Assembly (NCBI GenBank): GCA_022316685.1
Contig: JAKJHU010000187.1
Span: 434,001-498,000 of the forward strand
Origin: Progne subis subis
Taxonomy: Eukaryota; Chordata; Aves; Passeriformes; Hirundinidae
Length of the DNA: 64,000 bases
Reading direction: 5' to 3'
Below the pieces are notes generated by a model. The model did not search any database, had not been told where the DNA came from, and worked only from the letters and a program-made list of their open reading frames with translations. Within the stretch, counting starts at the first letter, position 1, and each line of letters begins with the position of its first letter. The position numbers and the translations under genes were made by a program. Shown one piece after another: positions 13,501 to 25,349 of this stretch.

Positions 13501-16500
13501 GATGAAGTTCTTAGAGTGAATATATTCAATTCGACTAATCTAGATACAGAACCACAAAAGAAAATCATTGTCAAGAGACTAAGCACATTATGTTTTTCTG
13601 ACAAAAACACTAGCAATTCTGTCTTAACAATGGAAGAGGTAACCCTCCTTTTCATTGTAAAATATAAGGGCACTAAACAGAACATAATTTAGAAGACAAC
13701 AGACAAACCTTCCTTCCAACTCTTTGCCTGTGTCTATTTTATATGTGTTTCCAAAGACTTTCTTGGGAAAATTTCTTAGTCTTTGAGCAGTGCAACACTT
13801 GGTTTGCAAACAGTGCAGGTCCAGTTTTTGAAGAAGAATTCTTAATCACTTTTGACAGGATAGTTTGGATTGACAGAAACAGGAATAATTTTGAATCTTT
13901 TCTCTATTCATACAACCTATTCAGCTCTGAATTTTAGAAATAAAATGATCTATCAAAAAAATTTCAATATCACAACATATTGCACTAAGATAACAAAGCC
14001 GTTTCCTACCATTTGGTCAGCAAGTAATAGGACTGTCTTGAGACTAAATTTCCTCGAACAAAAATTGAAGAGATCTTCAAGACTGGGTCCCAACAACTCC
14101 ATCACCATAACGTTGTAGTCCCCTTCAGCTCCACACCACTTAATTGTGGGAATACCCACTAGGAAAAAAATAAACCATTTATTCAGTATAACAATTTGAT
14201 TTATGTAATTCATACACACAAATCTTCAAGGCTTTTAAGATGAATTCTGAGGGTCATTACCATCAATGTGTCCATTTACAGGGTAGCTTAATATTTTTTA
14301 TGCTACCTTCAGACATTGCAAAATTAAATGTTTGTTAACTTCCAGCAGAATCAATACAAAATTATAGCAACAGTGGTCTAAAAATAGCCTTTTTTCTCTT
14401 TTCCAGAAACCTTTATACTTACCTTGTAACTTTAAAGTATTGAGTATCTTCTCTGTATTTGAACCCTAAGCATTTTACCGATACTAATACTTATGTAGTC
14501 TCTAAGATGCAATAAGGCACAAATCAGAAGTCTGAAAAGAAGACCCTGACAAACTACTAGATCATTAGATACTATGACTGAAGAAGGCCTTAGAAATTAA
14601 CTTTGTTTCAAAGCCTGCAAAATCACCATGATATACCTGTCTCTTTCATCAAAATTTGCAATGAATTTCTACCCTTCCTTCATAGTCTCGTCTTTTCCTT
14701 CAGTTCCATGGTATTTGCTGTTTGGTGAATCTCTGCAAAAGTAGCATTTTTTATGAGATGCCTTATTCATTCAGTTTTACAGTATGATAATTAGCCCAAA
14801 TTTATGGAGGAAGTCAGCAACCTTATTTCACATAAAAATGTAGAAACGGACAACTATTTTGAAAGAAACCTGCATGTAGGTAGCCTTATTTGGATTTTCA
14901 AATGCCTTACTCTGAGTTAATTCTATGCATTTTGGTGTGAAATGCCATAATTCACCGAATTTAAAGGAAGCATGTTACTCTATGAAGGCTATTCCAGTTA
15001 CATGCAGGTGGCGATTGAATGAGGGAGGAATTAAAAAATAACTAAATGCAAATACATGTTATTATCCATTTCTAGAGGTCTTATTACCACACTTGGCATT
15101 TGAGATTCAGCGTGGAGTGTACTCTTTATGCAAAACATATCCTCATTTAGGAAGAATTCAAGGGACTATGAAACCAATGCAAAACTGAACTACACCGGGT
15201 TTACGTCCCTGAACTGAACAGGAATCTTACATTTCCAGAATTCCAAAGTATATGAGTAGGTTACTGTAGCAGAGTAACATGCAGTAGCTACCAAGTTGCT
15301 GCACTCCTATTCTCTACTACAAATGCCATTCTGTCTTTCAACTCTCCCAGCAAGGAAATATTTTTAACTCAGAAGAAAGAATACTAACATGTACAACAAA
15401 AATTAACCTGAATTTCAGAAGTTTAGGATTGTGCTACCATAATAAGCAAGTCAGATGAAATGGCCCAAAGCAGTGGTAACCATTTTTCAGTGAATCATGA
15501 GAATCAGAAATAAATCATTATTCTGGGACCAAACTTTGTTTCACGTTGCACAAGGTCCTCCTATTTTAATATTTTGGGAGCCATGAGAAACTTTGGAGGA
15601 TCTTACTGGTTATCATGAAGCATGGCAGACATGGATTTGGAACTGTTCCTCTACAACCCTTGCAGAACTGAAATGCCGCTCTTCATCTACCCTGCTACCC
15701 TTCCCACCTTCTCCTTGCCTGTCAAAAGAGATCCCGAACATTAACTGCCAGGTGGCAGATACATCAAAGGTGTAAAACCAGTAAAATCTTTGAAGACGGA
15801 AAATAGTTTGCTTGCCTCCACCCTGCATCATTTTGTAGATTTTACTCTCGATGTGGAGCTGAGGATGTTTGGTTTTCACACATTCCAACTTTATTGCAAC
15901 CTCCTCTCCAGCAGCGATATCAGTTCCTAAAACCAGAAAAATTTAGACACTGGTCAAAATATTTTTAAGATGCATTTCCTTTGCCAAGACCAAAACAAAA
16001 TAAACATCAACAAAATATTTCTCAATAGCAAGCATCCAGAGATGAAGTAATTTCAGCCATGATTATCTAAAAATTCTTCTGAAACCTTACAGATACAGAT
16101 ACAGCCAATGAACTAGGATTACAAGAGACAACTATTAGACACTGTAGCACAGGAAGCCAAAATTATCAAAAACAAACAAACAAACCCCAAAAGAACAAAA
16201 AAAAAAAACCCAAAAAACCACAAGTGCATCTTCTCAGGGATGTCTTTCCAATTCCACTTTGTGGTAAAAATTCTCAGAATTAATATTTACAAATGCGGCA
16301 CACAGCTTGCCAATGGAAGAAATGCTAGGAATTCAAATCACCTCTTGTGTCTTGGAAATAGACTGCAATTTCCCTGGACCTCAACATACTCGAGCTATAC
16401 CCTGATACTTTGTTTTACTTGGCTTGAAGGCAGATTATCTAAACTGAAGAACCTGCAGTCTGCAAAGGTTTTCTTTAAATCTCATTAAATTCTTGTTTCA

Positions 16501-19500
16501 GGAATCCAAAAATGGCTTACCTGTTCCCTTTTGAAGCATGTGTAGGGAGAAGATGACATTCTTAAAAAGAAACAGCCAAGAAAATACAAACTCTCACAGC
16601 TAAGCAACTTACAAACTACAGGAAAAAAGAAAATAGCAAAAGGAAATGTGTGACACCTCACAGACATATTGCCAAGTCTCTCTGCTTTTGGAATCTGGCC
16701 CTTTTCCACTTTACTTCATGGTTCAGGATCACATGAAGCACATCACCTACTGTTTGATGTGATCCCCACTTGCAAAAGGCTAACTTGGGGTTCACTGGTT
16801 GCTTTGTTTTGTTGAGAAACAGCAAACGATCTTTTTGTACTCACTTTTTCAATGATCAGGGTTGCATACACTTTTACACTGCCTCAGTTTCCCTTAACTC
16901 TTTTCAGAGTGCAAACACTCTTGTCATTCCCTGTATAAGTAATTTTTAATTACTGCATATTATTTCCCTTTTCTCTTATCTGTACTTCCATAATGCCTTC
17001 TTTGGGAGTCACACAAAGCAGTTAAGACACGTGTACATAATTACATATTCTTCTGCCTACCTATTTTTTCCCCTGTTTTTCTTTGACCATTATCGTGTAC
17101 TGACCTAACTTTGAGTTGCAACTTCATAGTTGCAAAATCCTGTTCCTGTGATTAAGGAGCTACTTCAGCACTTTATAGGCTTTTATCCTATAAAGTCAGG
17201 AAAACTAAGGCTACAAGGACATGCTAACATTCCATATCTCAAAACGGACACGACTGTTCACTTTGGCAGGAACTGATACTGCATGGAACCATCTGAGCTC
17301 ACACAAGACTATGCATCTTTTCCTACATTAATAAAATGCCTTTCCATTTGCAGGCACATGGGGGTATCAAGGCGTCGTTGCCGGAACATTGAATTTCCAT
17401 GAGTGGACACCCCAGCAGGTATTTATTAGGCATTTCACAACACACCCTAAAAATCAACAAAACATAAGAAGCTCGCTCTAGATACAGTAAGAACAACTCA
17501 AGGCCATCAACCGAAACACGCAAAAGAAAATAAGGCTGTACATGTATCTGCCTCATATGACTGTTTTTTATCTAGTATAAGAGGTGACAGGATCCTGGAT
17601 TGTTACTTTGGTCACAGTACCATTGCAGCAACTGAATGCTCTTCAATATGTAATCTAGTATTTTTCACATTTCATGAATGAATTATTTTGGTGGACTTTA
17701 AGTTAACCACTGTGGACATCAACTCAGAGATCTGAAAGCACATATCAACAATATAAGGAGGAAGGACTTAATACTGACCGCCCCACCTCAAATGAAAGTC
17801 TCGATTTCAAACTGCACAGCTGCTGACCTTTCTTGACTATCCCTTGTTCTCCTGAGTTCTAGAGGAGCCAGAATCAGGGAGGGTGTAGACTGAAGACTGT
17901 ATTAACTGATGAACGATCAACAGCAGTGGGGTTGTTTTGGGGTTCTGGTTGGTTTGGCTTTTTTAAAGAACTTTTCTGATCTGAAACGGACACAAACTTC
18001 CATCTGCATATAATGAAAGATATAACTCTCTAAAGACAACTGCAGACTTCTGTGGCTGATTAAATGCATAAACTGTGTAGGAGGGTCAAGACCTGTATTG
18101 TCAGGATCAAGCTCTGCTCAACACACTACTAAACTTACTTGACAGACCACGGTCTCAATTGAGTAGGTCACTTCTTAGCATACTTGCTCTTCCCAAGAAG
18201 TCTTTACCACCTAAGAAAGCCAAGATCCTCAGCCTGAACTCCACTTCCACGTAAGCCCTCTCCATCAAGACAAGAGACTTCATACTAAATTAATGCAATT
18301 AATATTTTTGAGTCCAGCAAAACCAATGAGAGGGGCATGAAAATGGAAATAATTTTGCCAAGCAATCCAGTGCTTGTCCCCAAGTAGGGACTTTTGTCTA
18401 CACCTTAAACATGAGATAAAAGTTTCTAAAATTTTGTAGTGCCCCATATTTCAACAAAAGCTTAGCTTCTTCTAAGGAATATGTAATATTTGAGAACCAG
18501 CAGGTCTAGGAAATGAATCATTAAAAAGCAGTAACGAGCAATATAATGAGAAGTCACCATTTATAAGTGAAAAAGAAAGACTGAAGTTGTGAAAGCATTT
18601 TTTTTTTTTTAAATGCAAAATTCTAATTTAGTTGTAATTGTGAAGTCCTCTTCCCTAAAGAAGGCCTTGGAAATAATTTTAATTAGTTTACAACCTAGAA
18701 GTAATTCTTAAGAAAAATACATACATAACACAAGAAACCATGAAAGCAGTGCAACTACTCTATCATCACGACTCATTCCTACCCGACCTCATGGTCTGGG
18801 CAACAAAACAAATGCTTACTCTGATCCACTCCCTCCCGTCCACCTTTTATACTATTCAGAATAACTGTGTATCAATTTCTTTCATATCTTCCTCTAGAAG
18901 GTAACACAGGTGAATTCCTAAATTTTACTTTCTTTAAGTTGTCCATGCTCATTTATTTACAGTAGTGCCTTATATTTAAAAATCCTCTCCCACAGACACC
19001 CCATTCCAAAATCCAGAAGACAAATATTGAGGTACAAAGGAGAAGAGGAAAGAATGCGAAAGAGCCGTGCTCCCAACAGTGTTGTTGGCTCCTTATTCCA
19101 AATTAAGGGAAAAGGGAGAGGGTGGGAAAAATGGAGGAAGTCCCTCCCGTCTACTCTGAAATGTCCTCAAAACCCTTACAGCTGCATTGAAGACAAAACC
19201 TGGGGACTGGAAACAGGTTAAAGTAGCCAAATCTTCCTTTTCAAAGAACAAAACGGAGCTGGGAATGTACACTGAAGTGATCTACAAATTCACTGAGGCA
19301 CTACTAGAAGGCACGTGTACTTAAAAAAAAAAATAAGGACTTCTGAAATAACTTTAGAAATTATTTTAAGACAGTTACATCTACTGTACAGTTTGAACAA
19401 CCAAGTAGTAACCGTAATTTTTTTAGAAACAGACCGCATTTCATTATCATGAAAAACATAGTTTTCATACATCTGTTCTACCAGATAATGGTAGGCAAAT

Positions 19501-21260
19501 GGGATTCTACAAAAGGCTTCAGTTCTTGAGAGACAGTAATCTCCCCTGGAAAAATAAACCCATGCCACCAGCTGGATCTTCCATTCACATACTTCCATGC
19601 TAGTTACTGGCTCAGGCATGACATATGCAGTAAGCCCTGAAAGTAAATCCATGATGATTATTTAGAAATAAAAAAAATGTCAAACACAGAGGATTTATTG
19701 TGCAAAATTCAGTATGGCATTAATACATACACTAGCATACAGGGAACTATTACTTTCTGTGCAACTTCACTGGTGTAAGCTGTATGCATAGAGATAAAAG
19801 TGACACATAAATGTTTATTTCACTTGCACTTGCAATTAATACTGTAATACAATCTGATTTATCTGAGTAGCAGTTAAAAGTTATTTTTTTTCAAATCATC
19901 TAAGACTTTTCAGATTTTAACTGCCATCTTAATTTTCCCCCAAAAGCCCAATGGAAGCTAACAAGGATTTTTGCACAAGCTTTACCACAATCTTCTACGG
20001 TCATGTCTTTAATCTTCTATACGTGCATTGCAGAGAGGAACAATCATGTTCTCTGTCTCTAGACATCCACATACCTTCAGTTTAAAATGTTTATTTTTCA
20101 TCAGGCATATGATCTGTCTTATGGATAACCAGTATTTCATTATCTGTAGTCAAGCAGCTTTAGGTAACGAATTATTTTGGAATGCCAGCTGTGCAGTGCA
20201 AGATGAAGCCCTGCTGTCTAGAAAAACAACCTCCACCTCTCATACTGCATGCGCTGTCAACCATACCACATAAGCTAGCAAGTGACATTATTTTTATCTT
20301 CCACAAATATACAGTCAATGAACCTTAACCCCTGCAAGTTCCACCTCCCTCCCCTCCCCCTCTTTCTTGATTTGCTTTTATAACTCAACACAATTTTCAA
20401 AAGCAGAGTACTTGTGTCTACTGGATGCTCGTATTTATCTGGATTTAACACACTTCATATTGCTTGAGAGTCTACCGAATATGTAGAGCATTTTAAAAAC
20501 ACCTGCTTTCAAAACTTGTACCGGCTACCTGTACTTGTCATAAGCAACAGCAATAGGCTATTATGTGAGAAATCTATAATAATGTACTGGCAAAGACAAT
20601 TCCAATCCCGTACGTTTTACAATTGCATAGTGATCACGATTAGGCAACAGTCAAGCAATAGCATTAGCCGACCTACGAGGATTATTTGAAGGATTTAAAC
20701 GGATTTTTTACCGCAACCTAATCACCCATAGCTGTGTAGGTTTTTTTAGGCCTCACGGGAGAAAGAAACATCCTTCTGACAACAATTTCTCCTAGTCCAC
20801 TGCAGCGATATTTAACCCCGGTACACATTTCTTTCCCAAAACGTTTTTTTTTCCGAATGTGGTGGGTTGTGGGGTTTTTAGGGTTTATCTGGTCTTGAGG
20901 GTTTTTCTTCCTTGTTTTCGCATGAGGCGATTTTTACCCTTACGCCCATTTTACAGACGCGAACGGTGCCCAAGGTCACTAGACAGAAATGAGAAGGGGC
21001 AGCCGAATAAACCAGAATTCCCGATTTTCGCACTGTCCAAATTAGGACATGATGTCAACGAAATAATAAATTACTGCTGCTCTGTGCCCCTAGCCCAGCT
21101 ACCTGCCCGACCCGGCTAGGCCCTCCATGTTCTCCACACAGCCACAAAACTGTCAGTTAAATCCCTAGCGAGCCATCCTCTTACCCAGATAGATATCCCC
21201 GAAGGAGCCGCTCCCGATCTTCCGGCCTAGCCGGTACCGGTTCCCAACCCTCAGCTCCAT
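1515..21260 (-). CDS. CSNK1D: Casein kinase I delta, whole gene (9 coding exons, joined)
   Basis: This is a serine/threonine kinase that phosphorylates PERIOD proteins, Wnt and Hedgehog components and many other targets in nucleus, cytosol and centrosome (family knowledge). Nine minus-strand exons of 76, 111, 149, 229, 171, 149, 172, 140 and 51 nt total 1248 nt, giving 415 residues plus stop, the usual length of CK1-delta. Visible motifs are the glycine loop GSGSFG (16-21), catalytic Lys38, HRD with Asp128, DFG with Asp149, the anion-site Arg178 and the KRQK nuclear signal near 221-224. The tail is the autoinhibitory, phosphorylatable region. Delta rather than epsilon is chosen because of the N-terminal NRYRLGRK and the tail segments [14 protein letters not shown] and [13 protein letters not shown]. 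No frameshift or stop interrupts the joined frame. Confidence 0.98.
3423..3455 (-). CDS. CSNK1D: CSNK1D alternative last coding exon (409-residue isoform)
   Basis: After a CTCAG acceptor, eleven codons read [10 protein letters not shown] then TAG. Joined to exon 8 in the same phase as the distal exon, they give 409 residues, the length of a known alternative CK1-delta isoform. It lies between exon 8 and the distal last exon, so it is chosen by splicing and polyadenylation. A candidate polyadenylation signal (minus-strand AATAAA repeats) lies near 3105-3118. Confidence 0.9.
   Translation of the reverse strand, partial: NSIPFEHHGK
6060..7600 (+). mobile_element. CR1 LINE, truncated 3' part, decayed
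   Basis: Plus-strand sequence follows the CR1 reverse-transcriptase and endonuclease-distal region in order, with broken reading frames. Recognisable remnants include the segment around TEAKQWW and [10 protein letters not shown], the WLRNRPDG stretch and the [13 protein letters not shown] block. It ends in the CR1 3' UTR near 7590, with the phrase corresponding to gaggtcccttccaa. It sits in CSNK1D intron 8, antisense to the gene. The long minus-strand frame across it is not a gene. Confidence 0.88.
8264..8690 (-). mobile_element. CR1 LINE, 3' tail fragment
   Basis: Read on the minus strand, this is the CR1 3' end: a block starting near 8690 with the segment for ttcatagttatggatc, then an acaggaaattccatt block and the terminal segment near 8296. 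It is severely 5'-truncated, as is typical for CR1. It lies in CSNK1D intron 8 in the same orientation as the gene. Confidence 0.85.
9964..10103 (-). CDS. CSNK1D: CSNK1D coding exon 8 (regulatory tail)
   Basis: The exon encodes Ala353 to Gln399, from [16 protein letters not shown] to SRMSTSQ. The donor is GTAAAA followed by a long A-run, which is weak. Such a donor could favour regulated choice of the last exon. Confidence 0.96.
10412..10583 (-). CDS. CSNK1D: CSNK1D coding exon 7 (regulatory tail)
   Basis: The exon encodes residues 296-352 and the first base of Ala353. It starts [15 protein letters not shown], a highly charged helix, then a Ser/Thr/Pro-rich stretch ending LTPTSHA. The SRAA motif and arginine-rich helix are delta-type rather than epsilon-type. 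Acceptor CTCCTAG, donor GTAAGT. Confidence 0.96.
11151..11299 (-). CDS. CSNK1D: CSNK1D coding exon 6 (end of kinase domain)
   Basis: The exon encodes the end of Ser246 to Phe295, beginning [12 protein letters not shown] and ending DWNMLKF, the C-terminal helices of the kinase lobe. Splice sites are TTACAG and GTAAGT. Confidence 0.97.
12640..12674 (+). repeat. (GA)n microsatellite
   Basis: Purine-only GA repeats interrupted by G-runs, in CSNK1D intron 5 about 100 bp downstream of exon 5 in gene orientation. Confidence 0.85.
12772..12942 (-). CDS. CSNK1D: CSNK1D coding exon 5
   Basis: The exon encodes residues 189-245 and the first base of Ser246, from [13 protein letters not shown] to LCKGYP. 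It includes the KRQK nuclear-localisation motif. The acceptor is TTGTAG and the donor GTAAGT. Confidence 0.97.
13311..13539 (-). CDS. CSNK1D: CSNK1D coding exon 4 (catalytic and activation loops)
   Basis: The exon encodes residues 113-188 and the first base of Glu189. It holds the catalytic loop HRDVKPDN (Asp128), the DFG motif (Asp149) and the segment TGTARYAS carrying Arg178. Flanking splice sites are ATCTAG and GTGAGC. Confidence 0.98.
14010..14158 (-). CDS. CSNK1D: CSNK1D coding exon 3
   Basis: The exon encodes the end of Val63 to Met112, from GIPTIKWCG through the hinge [12 protein letters not shown] to LLLADQM. The acceptor TTTCCTAG precedes it and a GTAGGA donor follows. Confidence 0.97.
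15816..15926 (-). CDS. CSNK1D: CSNK1D coding exon 2 (catalytic lysine), GC donor
   Basis: The exon encodes Gly26 to Gly62 and the first base of Val63, including AIKLE with catalytic Lys38 and the helix-C region. The acceptor is TTTTAG|GA. The base after the exon begins GCAAGC, so the 5' splice site is GC. This placement is forced by phase: exon 3 begins TG GGT ATT, completing a G|TG valine codon. Confidence 0.96.
15927..21184 (-). other. CSNK1D intron 1
   Basis: A 5.3-kb first intron. I see only short homopolymer runs (for example T-runs near 18597 and A-runs near 19322) and no coding exon, RNA gene or recognisable transposon. Confidence 0.7.
21185..21260 (-). CDS. CSNK1D: CSNK1D coding exon 1 (start codon and glycine loop)
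   Basis: The exon encodes residues 1-25 and the first base of Gly26, starting [14 protein letters not shown] and reaching GDIYL. It contains the ATP-binding glycine loop. The start ATG is at 21260. The frame is open further upstream, but that stretch is CpG-island 5' UTR and the family starts at MELRV. The donor is GG|GTAAGA just below 21185. Confidence 0.97.
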
Positions 21261-21830
21261 GGCGGCAGCTCGCCTCGTCCGCGACCGGGTTCTGTAGCTC
21301 TGCCCGGCCTGCTGGCTCTCGTTCTGATGCCTCACAGTCCTGCGGTTTCGGATGCCATCGCGGCTTCGGTCTCGCCACTCGATACTAGCGAGACAGGCAA
21401 GATCGCCGCCCCAGCTCCTGAACAAGATGGACACGGATTCCCGACAGCACCGGCCCCTCAGCCCCTGCGGCCCCGAGCCACCATACTGCGTGACCTCACT
21501 TCCCTAGCGACGGGGGCGGAGCGCGCTGCCTCAGGGACGGGCGCGCGGCGGGCGGGGCGAGCAGCGGATGGGGCCCCGGCTCCCGCGGGCCGCCCCTCTT
21601 CCGGTGTTCTGCTCGGGCGGAATCGGGCGCCGGTTCCTGTGCTGTCGCATCGGGCCGTCACAGCCGCCTGCCGGGCGGCGAATGAGGCCCGCAGTCTTTC
21701 GAGTGCGTGTGGCGTCGTCGTCCCCGCGCCCGTCGGTCACCGCAGTGGAGGTGAGCTCCGGCAGCACTGCGTTCCGAGGAGTACGCGTTTGACCGGGAGA
21801 AGAGGGGCAGGGACAAAGTCTGAGACGTGA
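21200..21830. promoter_or_regulatory. CpG-island promoter of CSNK1D
   Basis: Dense CpG, high GC and no TATA box surround the first coding exon and the 600 bp upstream of it, in contrast to AT-rich flanks. This is the usual broad promoter of a housekeeping kinase. Plus-strand ATG and splice-donor signals inside it suggest divergent transcription (see findings). Confidence 0.75.
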
Positions 21831-21839
21831 CCCCGCAAA

Positions 21840-24150
21840 TTTCAGGGGAAAACCGTGTCATTCTTGCCGGGGAGAAGTGTTGGGATCGCCTTTGCCTCTC
21901 CGGATGAGGAGGAATTTCTCTAAGAGTAGGCCTAAACAGATAGATCACCCCCGAGCACGGCAGGGCCTGTATGTGAAACCGTGTAGTGTGTGCGCGTGTG
22001 AAACTGTGCATTTGTGAAGCCTTATACTGTAAAAGTTGTAAGACGTTAATTTAATGTCTTAGGTGGCTGACAGCCGAGCCGCTGGAAGCACAGAGTAAGG
22101 GATGGAGAGGGAGAGAGCAACAGAGATACGTCTGAACTGTCAAATTCTCCCAGCAGCTCTCAGTGGGAGCTGCAATGAAACCTGGACCCATTAGTCCATG
22201 TTGCCTTTCTTTGGCATCCCATCCCTGCCACCCCACCCTTCTCCTGCTTCCCCACACCTCTCCCATCTTTTCCTCTCATTCTACCTCTTTGTTATCTTTT
22301 TCTTTCTACACCTCCATCTTCTTCCCCCACCTCTCTTGTCTTTATCCTCTATCTGAGTTCACTGCTGTTTTTATCTTTTTTGATTTAACTGTCTTTGAAA
22401 TTTTTTAACTTCTCCCCATATACCCTCTAGGTCTTTGTGATGTCCCCCCAACTTTTATTTCCTCTCTTTCTGTGCCCCATATTCTAGTACACTTTTTCTT
22501 TCTTGGATGCTCTCATTCTAGGTCCCTGCCCCAATGTTTTAATTTCTTCCTTCTCTGTCCCTCAGCCCATTTTTCTCTTGACTATGCTCTGTCTCTCTGT
22601 CCCCATCATTAAACTCCCAACAGTCCCAATGCATCCCCAGTGTGTTATCTCATGAAGTTCAGTTAGTCTTTGTGAGACAAAACCTGTGCTGGGTCCAAGA
22701 ACTGGCTCTAATCCCTGCTACCTGAACTATCCAGCTGTAGGATAAATTTTCAAAATAAACATTGGATCCTTAAGGGCAGAGTCTGTCACCCTCTGTAAAA
22801 CCTAAGGGGGGAACAAGGCTCAAAAGGTAGCTCTCGATGCTTCTGGCACCTGCTGCTGGAAACACTGTGCAGGGCTTTGTACAGGCAGGATTGAGCCTTT
22901 ACACAGCTCTGTCCCATGGGACCGAGGGTGGCAAACCAGAGAGATTGATAGAAATAAAACAAATTATTGATTTAAATAGAAACTAATGAGACAGAAAGCC
23001 CTTACCCAGAAGAGTTCTCTGCCCAGTACAGGAGCTGGAACTGCTGGAGCAGGGCACGATGTCTGAAGGAGCTCTGCGGCCATGACATTAAAGCCAGCAA
23101 AAACAATTACTAAGTACAAATAGTTACTTAGTCCAACGATTGAATCTTTGGGGCTCATGCTCAAGGGGTGACCCACTACAGGGAGGAATCTACATGCAGC
23201 CCTGGAGAACTGGGGTCAGATGCTGCCCAAACAGCAGAAGACAAGGGATTAATGAAGCTTTTTGGACACAGCCTTCAGAGTGGTAATACAAAAATATCCG
23301 TCAATGTAGATCTTTAAAGACAGTAATCAAGAGAGACAGCATTGCTGAGGAATTTGGGCAGGGAGGAGGAAGTGCATTTGTTCTGAATGTAAATGAAGGT
23401 ACTTGGAATCTAGGGATATTCTAATCTAAAAGGTAAGAGGGACAAGGACGCTGTTAGATTGTACAGTGTTTCTCCCCAGACTCAGTCTTGGATCTTGACT
23501 AATTTTGCAGAATAATTAATTTAGCAGTTCAGGCATTAAAAAACCAAATTAAATCTGGAACCATGTACTCAGCAGTGAGGGTATTTTTTTTTTTTCCCTC
23601 ACCAATACTGCTGTAGCGTGGGTCAATCTTCCTCTCAGAAACAATGCCAATCAGTTAGCTAATCCATTTAGTTCATGATGAAAGTGTGTTCTCTGAAGAG
23701 AGCTGGGATACAGGAACATTTGGCTTTTTACTCTCCTCGTGGAGAGCTGACCTGAGTTCTGGGCATTACTCTGCAATAGGGTGCCTCAGGCACATGACCC
23801 AGGCATATTCCATAGTAAATGATTGAATGGATGTGTTCAGTATGTTAATTAATTAATTAATTAGAATGTTAATTAGTATGACTATTAAATGAAGCAATAT
23901 GAATATTAATGTACATATTCAATAGTAAATTTTTAACACCTCTAAGGTTGATCATAGAAACTACAGTCACACTGTGAGGTTCTAACATTTTCCGTTTTGT
24001 TAGCATTCCTCCCTGCTAAACAGCACCCATAGCACTTGCCATTCTGAAAGTCAGCCTAACATAAAGGTGGGAATGGATTGTTAAAATGAGCATTCTGCAG
24101 CAAAATAGTTTTGCCTCACCAGCTTCGAGGTTCTCCATGAGACATTAAAT
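21840..24150. other. Intergenic DNA, no gene recognised
   Basis: Upstream of the CSNK1D island. It includes a strongly pyrimidine-rich plus-strand stretch at about 22200-22620, a T-run near 23584 and a short TTAA repeat near 23848. No exon or transposon could be supported. Confidence 0.5.
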
Positions 24151-24159
24151 TTTGAAGAA

Positions 24160-24772
24160 CTAGGGATTTTTAGGAAAGTTAAGTTAATAAGTTGCTGAAA
24201 TAGCTGAAGTAGATAGGTAATCTTTGTTCACAGTTAACAGAAGCCCGATCTTAGGTAAGATATCCCGGATTTAGTAACTCATTGCTTGTCAGCTTTATGT
24301 TTATGTAGCTGTGCTTATAATGAAAAACAAAATGTGGTAAATAGGACATAAGATAGCTGCAGATTTCCTGCTTAAAGAAACCATTGAACACAGGAAACTA
24401 TATGTTCTACCAAGGATTCATTTGTCATGAATGCATTGAAAAGGTAGAAAGGTCAGGACGAGGAAGACTCATCTTACATCCTCATTTTGGGTGAAACCTC
24501 CCCAGAATAGACCCCTGACTCATTTTAGGAGACAAAGTACGTGTGCTTAATAGCCTCTTTGCCAATTAGCATACGAAGCGAGGAATGGGAGGTGACAGGG
24601 GTATGAATATGCATTTGTATTTTGGGTATTCAACTCTTTTGTAAATAAAAGGCTTTGTAATTACCTTCGAATTTCGCAGTGCGAATTAGGGAAATATCCC
24701 ACCGTGCTGCCCGGCCGTAATAAACATACACTTTCTAACTTTAAACTGTTAGAAACTTTTTGTCTGTCACAG
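24160..24772 (+). repeat. Probable solo LTR (ERVL-type, boundaries approximate)
   Basis: The segment has LTR-like layout: an AT-rich front, a TATA/AATAAA region near 24640-24650, a second TAATAAA near 24719, and an end in CTGTCACA close to 24771. A TG start near 24157 is plausible, but I could not find a matching target duplication, so limits and class are tentative. Confidence 0.4.
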
Positions 24773-25349
24773 TTGGGTATCGATACTAGATCAATACCCA
24801 TATTTCTTTAATAAGTCATCCAGGAAAACCTAAGAAAGCCACAGGGCTCCATTGCATAAACAGCCGAGTAGCCAAGCTGGATAACCGTCCCCTTGTCTGC
24901 ACAAACACATCCTTGTAGGCTCGGTACGAGGCACAGGCTGGAATTTTTCCAGTAGCCATTGCCGCGCGTGAATCTTCACCTGCGTCCCAGAGAACACAGA
25001 TGAGAACCATAAAGAGGACAGCTGGGCATGGTGTAATCCAACACAGAAGCGACACTCTCCAGGCATTATCCGACATCCTATTTTAGGTGTCCTTTGAGTC
25101 ACTGCAGGCACGTAAGCAGGTGACCGTGTCAGTTTCCCCCCTCGGGCTATCCCCACGAGCTAATGTGTTAAATCCATCGATTGGTGAGGGAACGGTCAGA
25201 AAGAATAAGAAAGCTCTCAGCTGTGACTGGATTAAGCCTACCTGGCCACCTTCCCCATTCTTACAGGACCTTAAACATGCAAGCACATCCCTGGCACCGG
25301 GTGCCTCGTGTGGGAGCACTCCCGGGATTAATTTCTGGGGGAATTGCTG

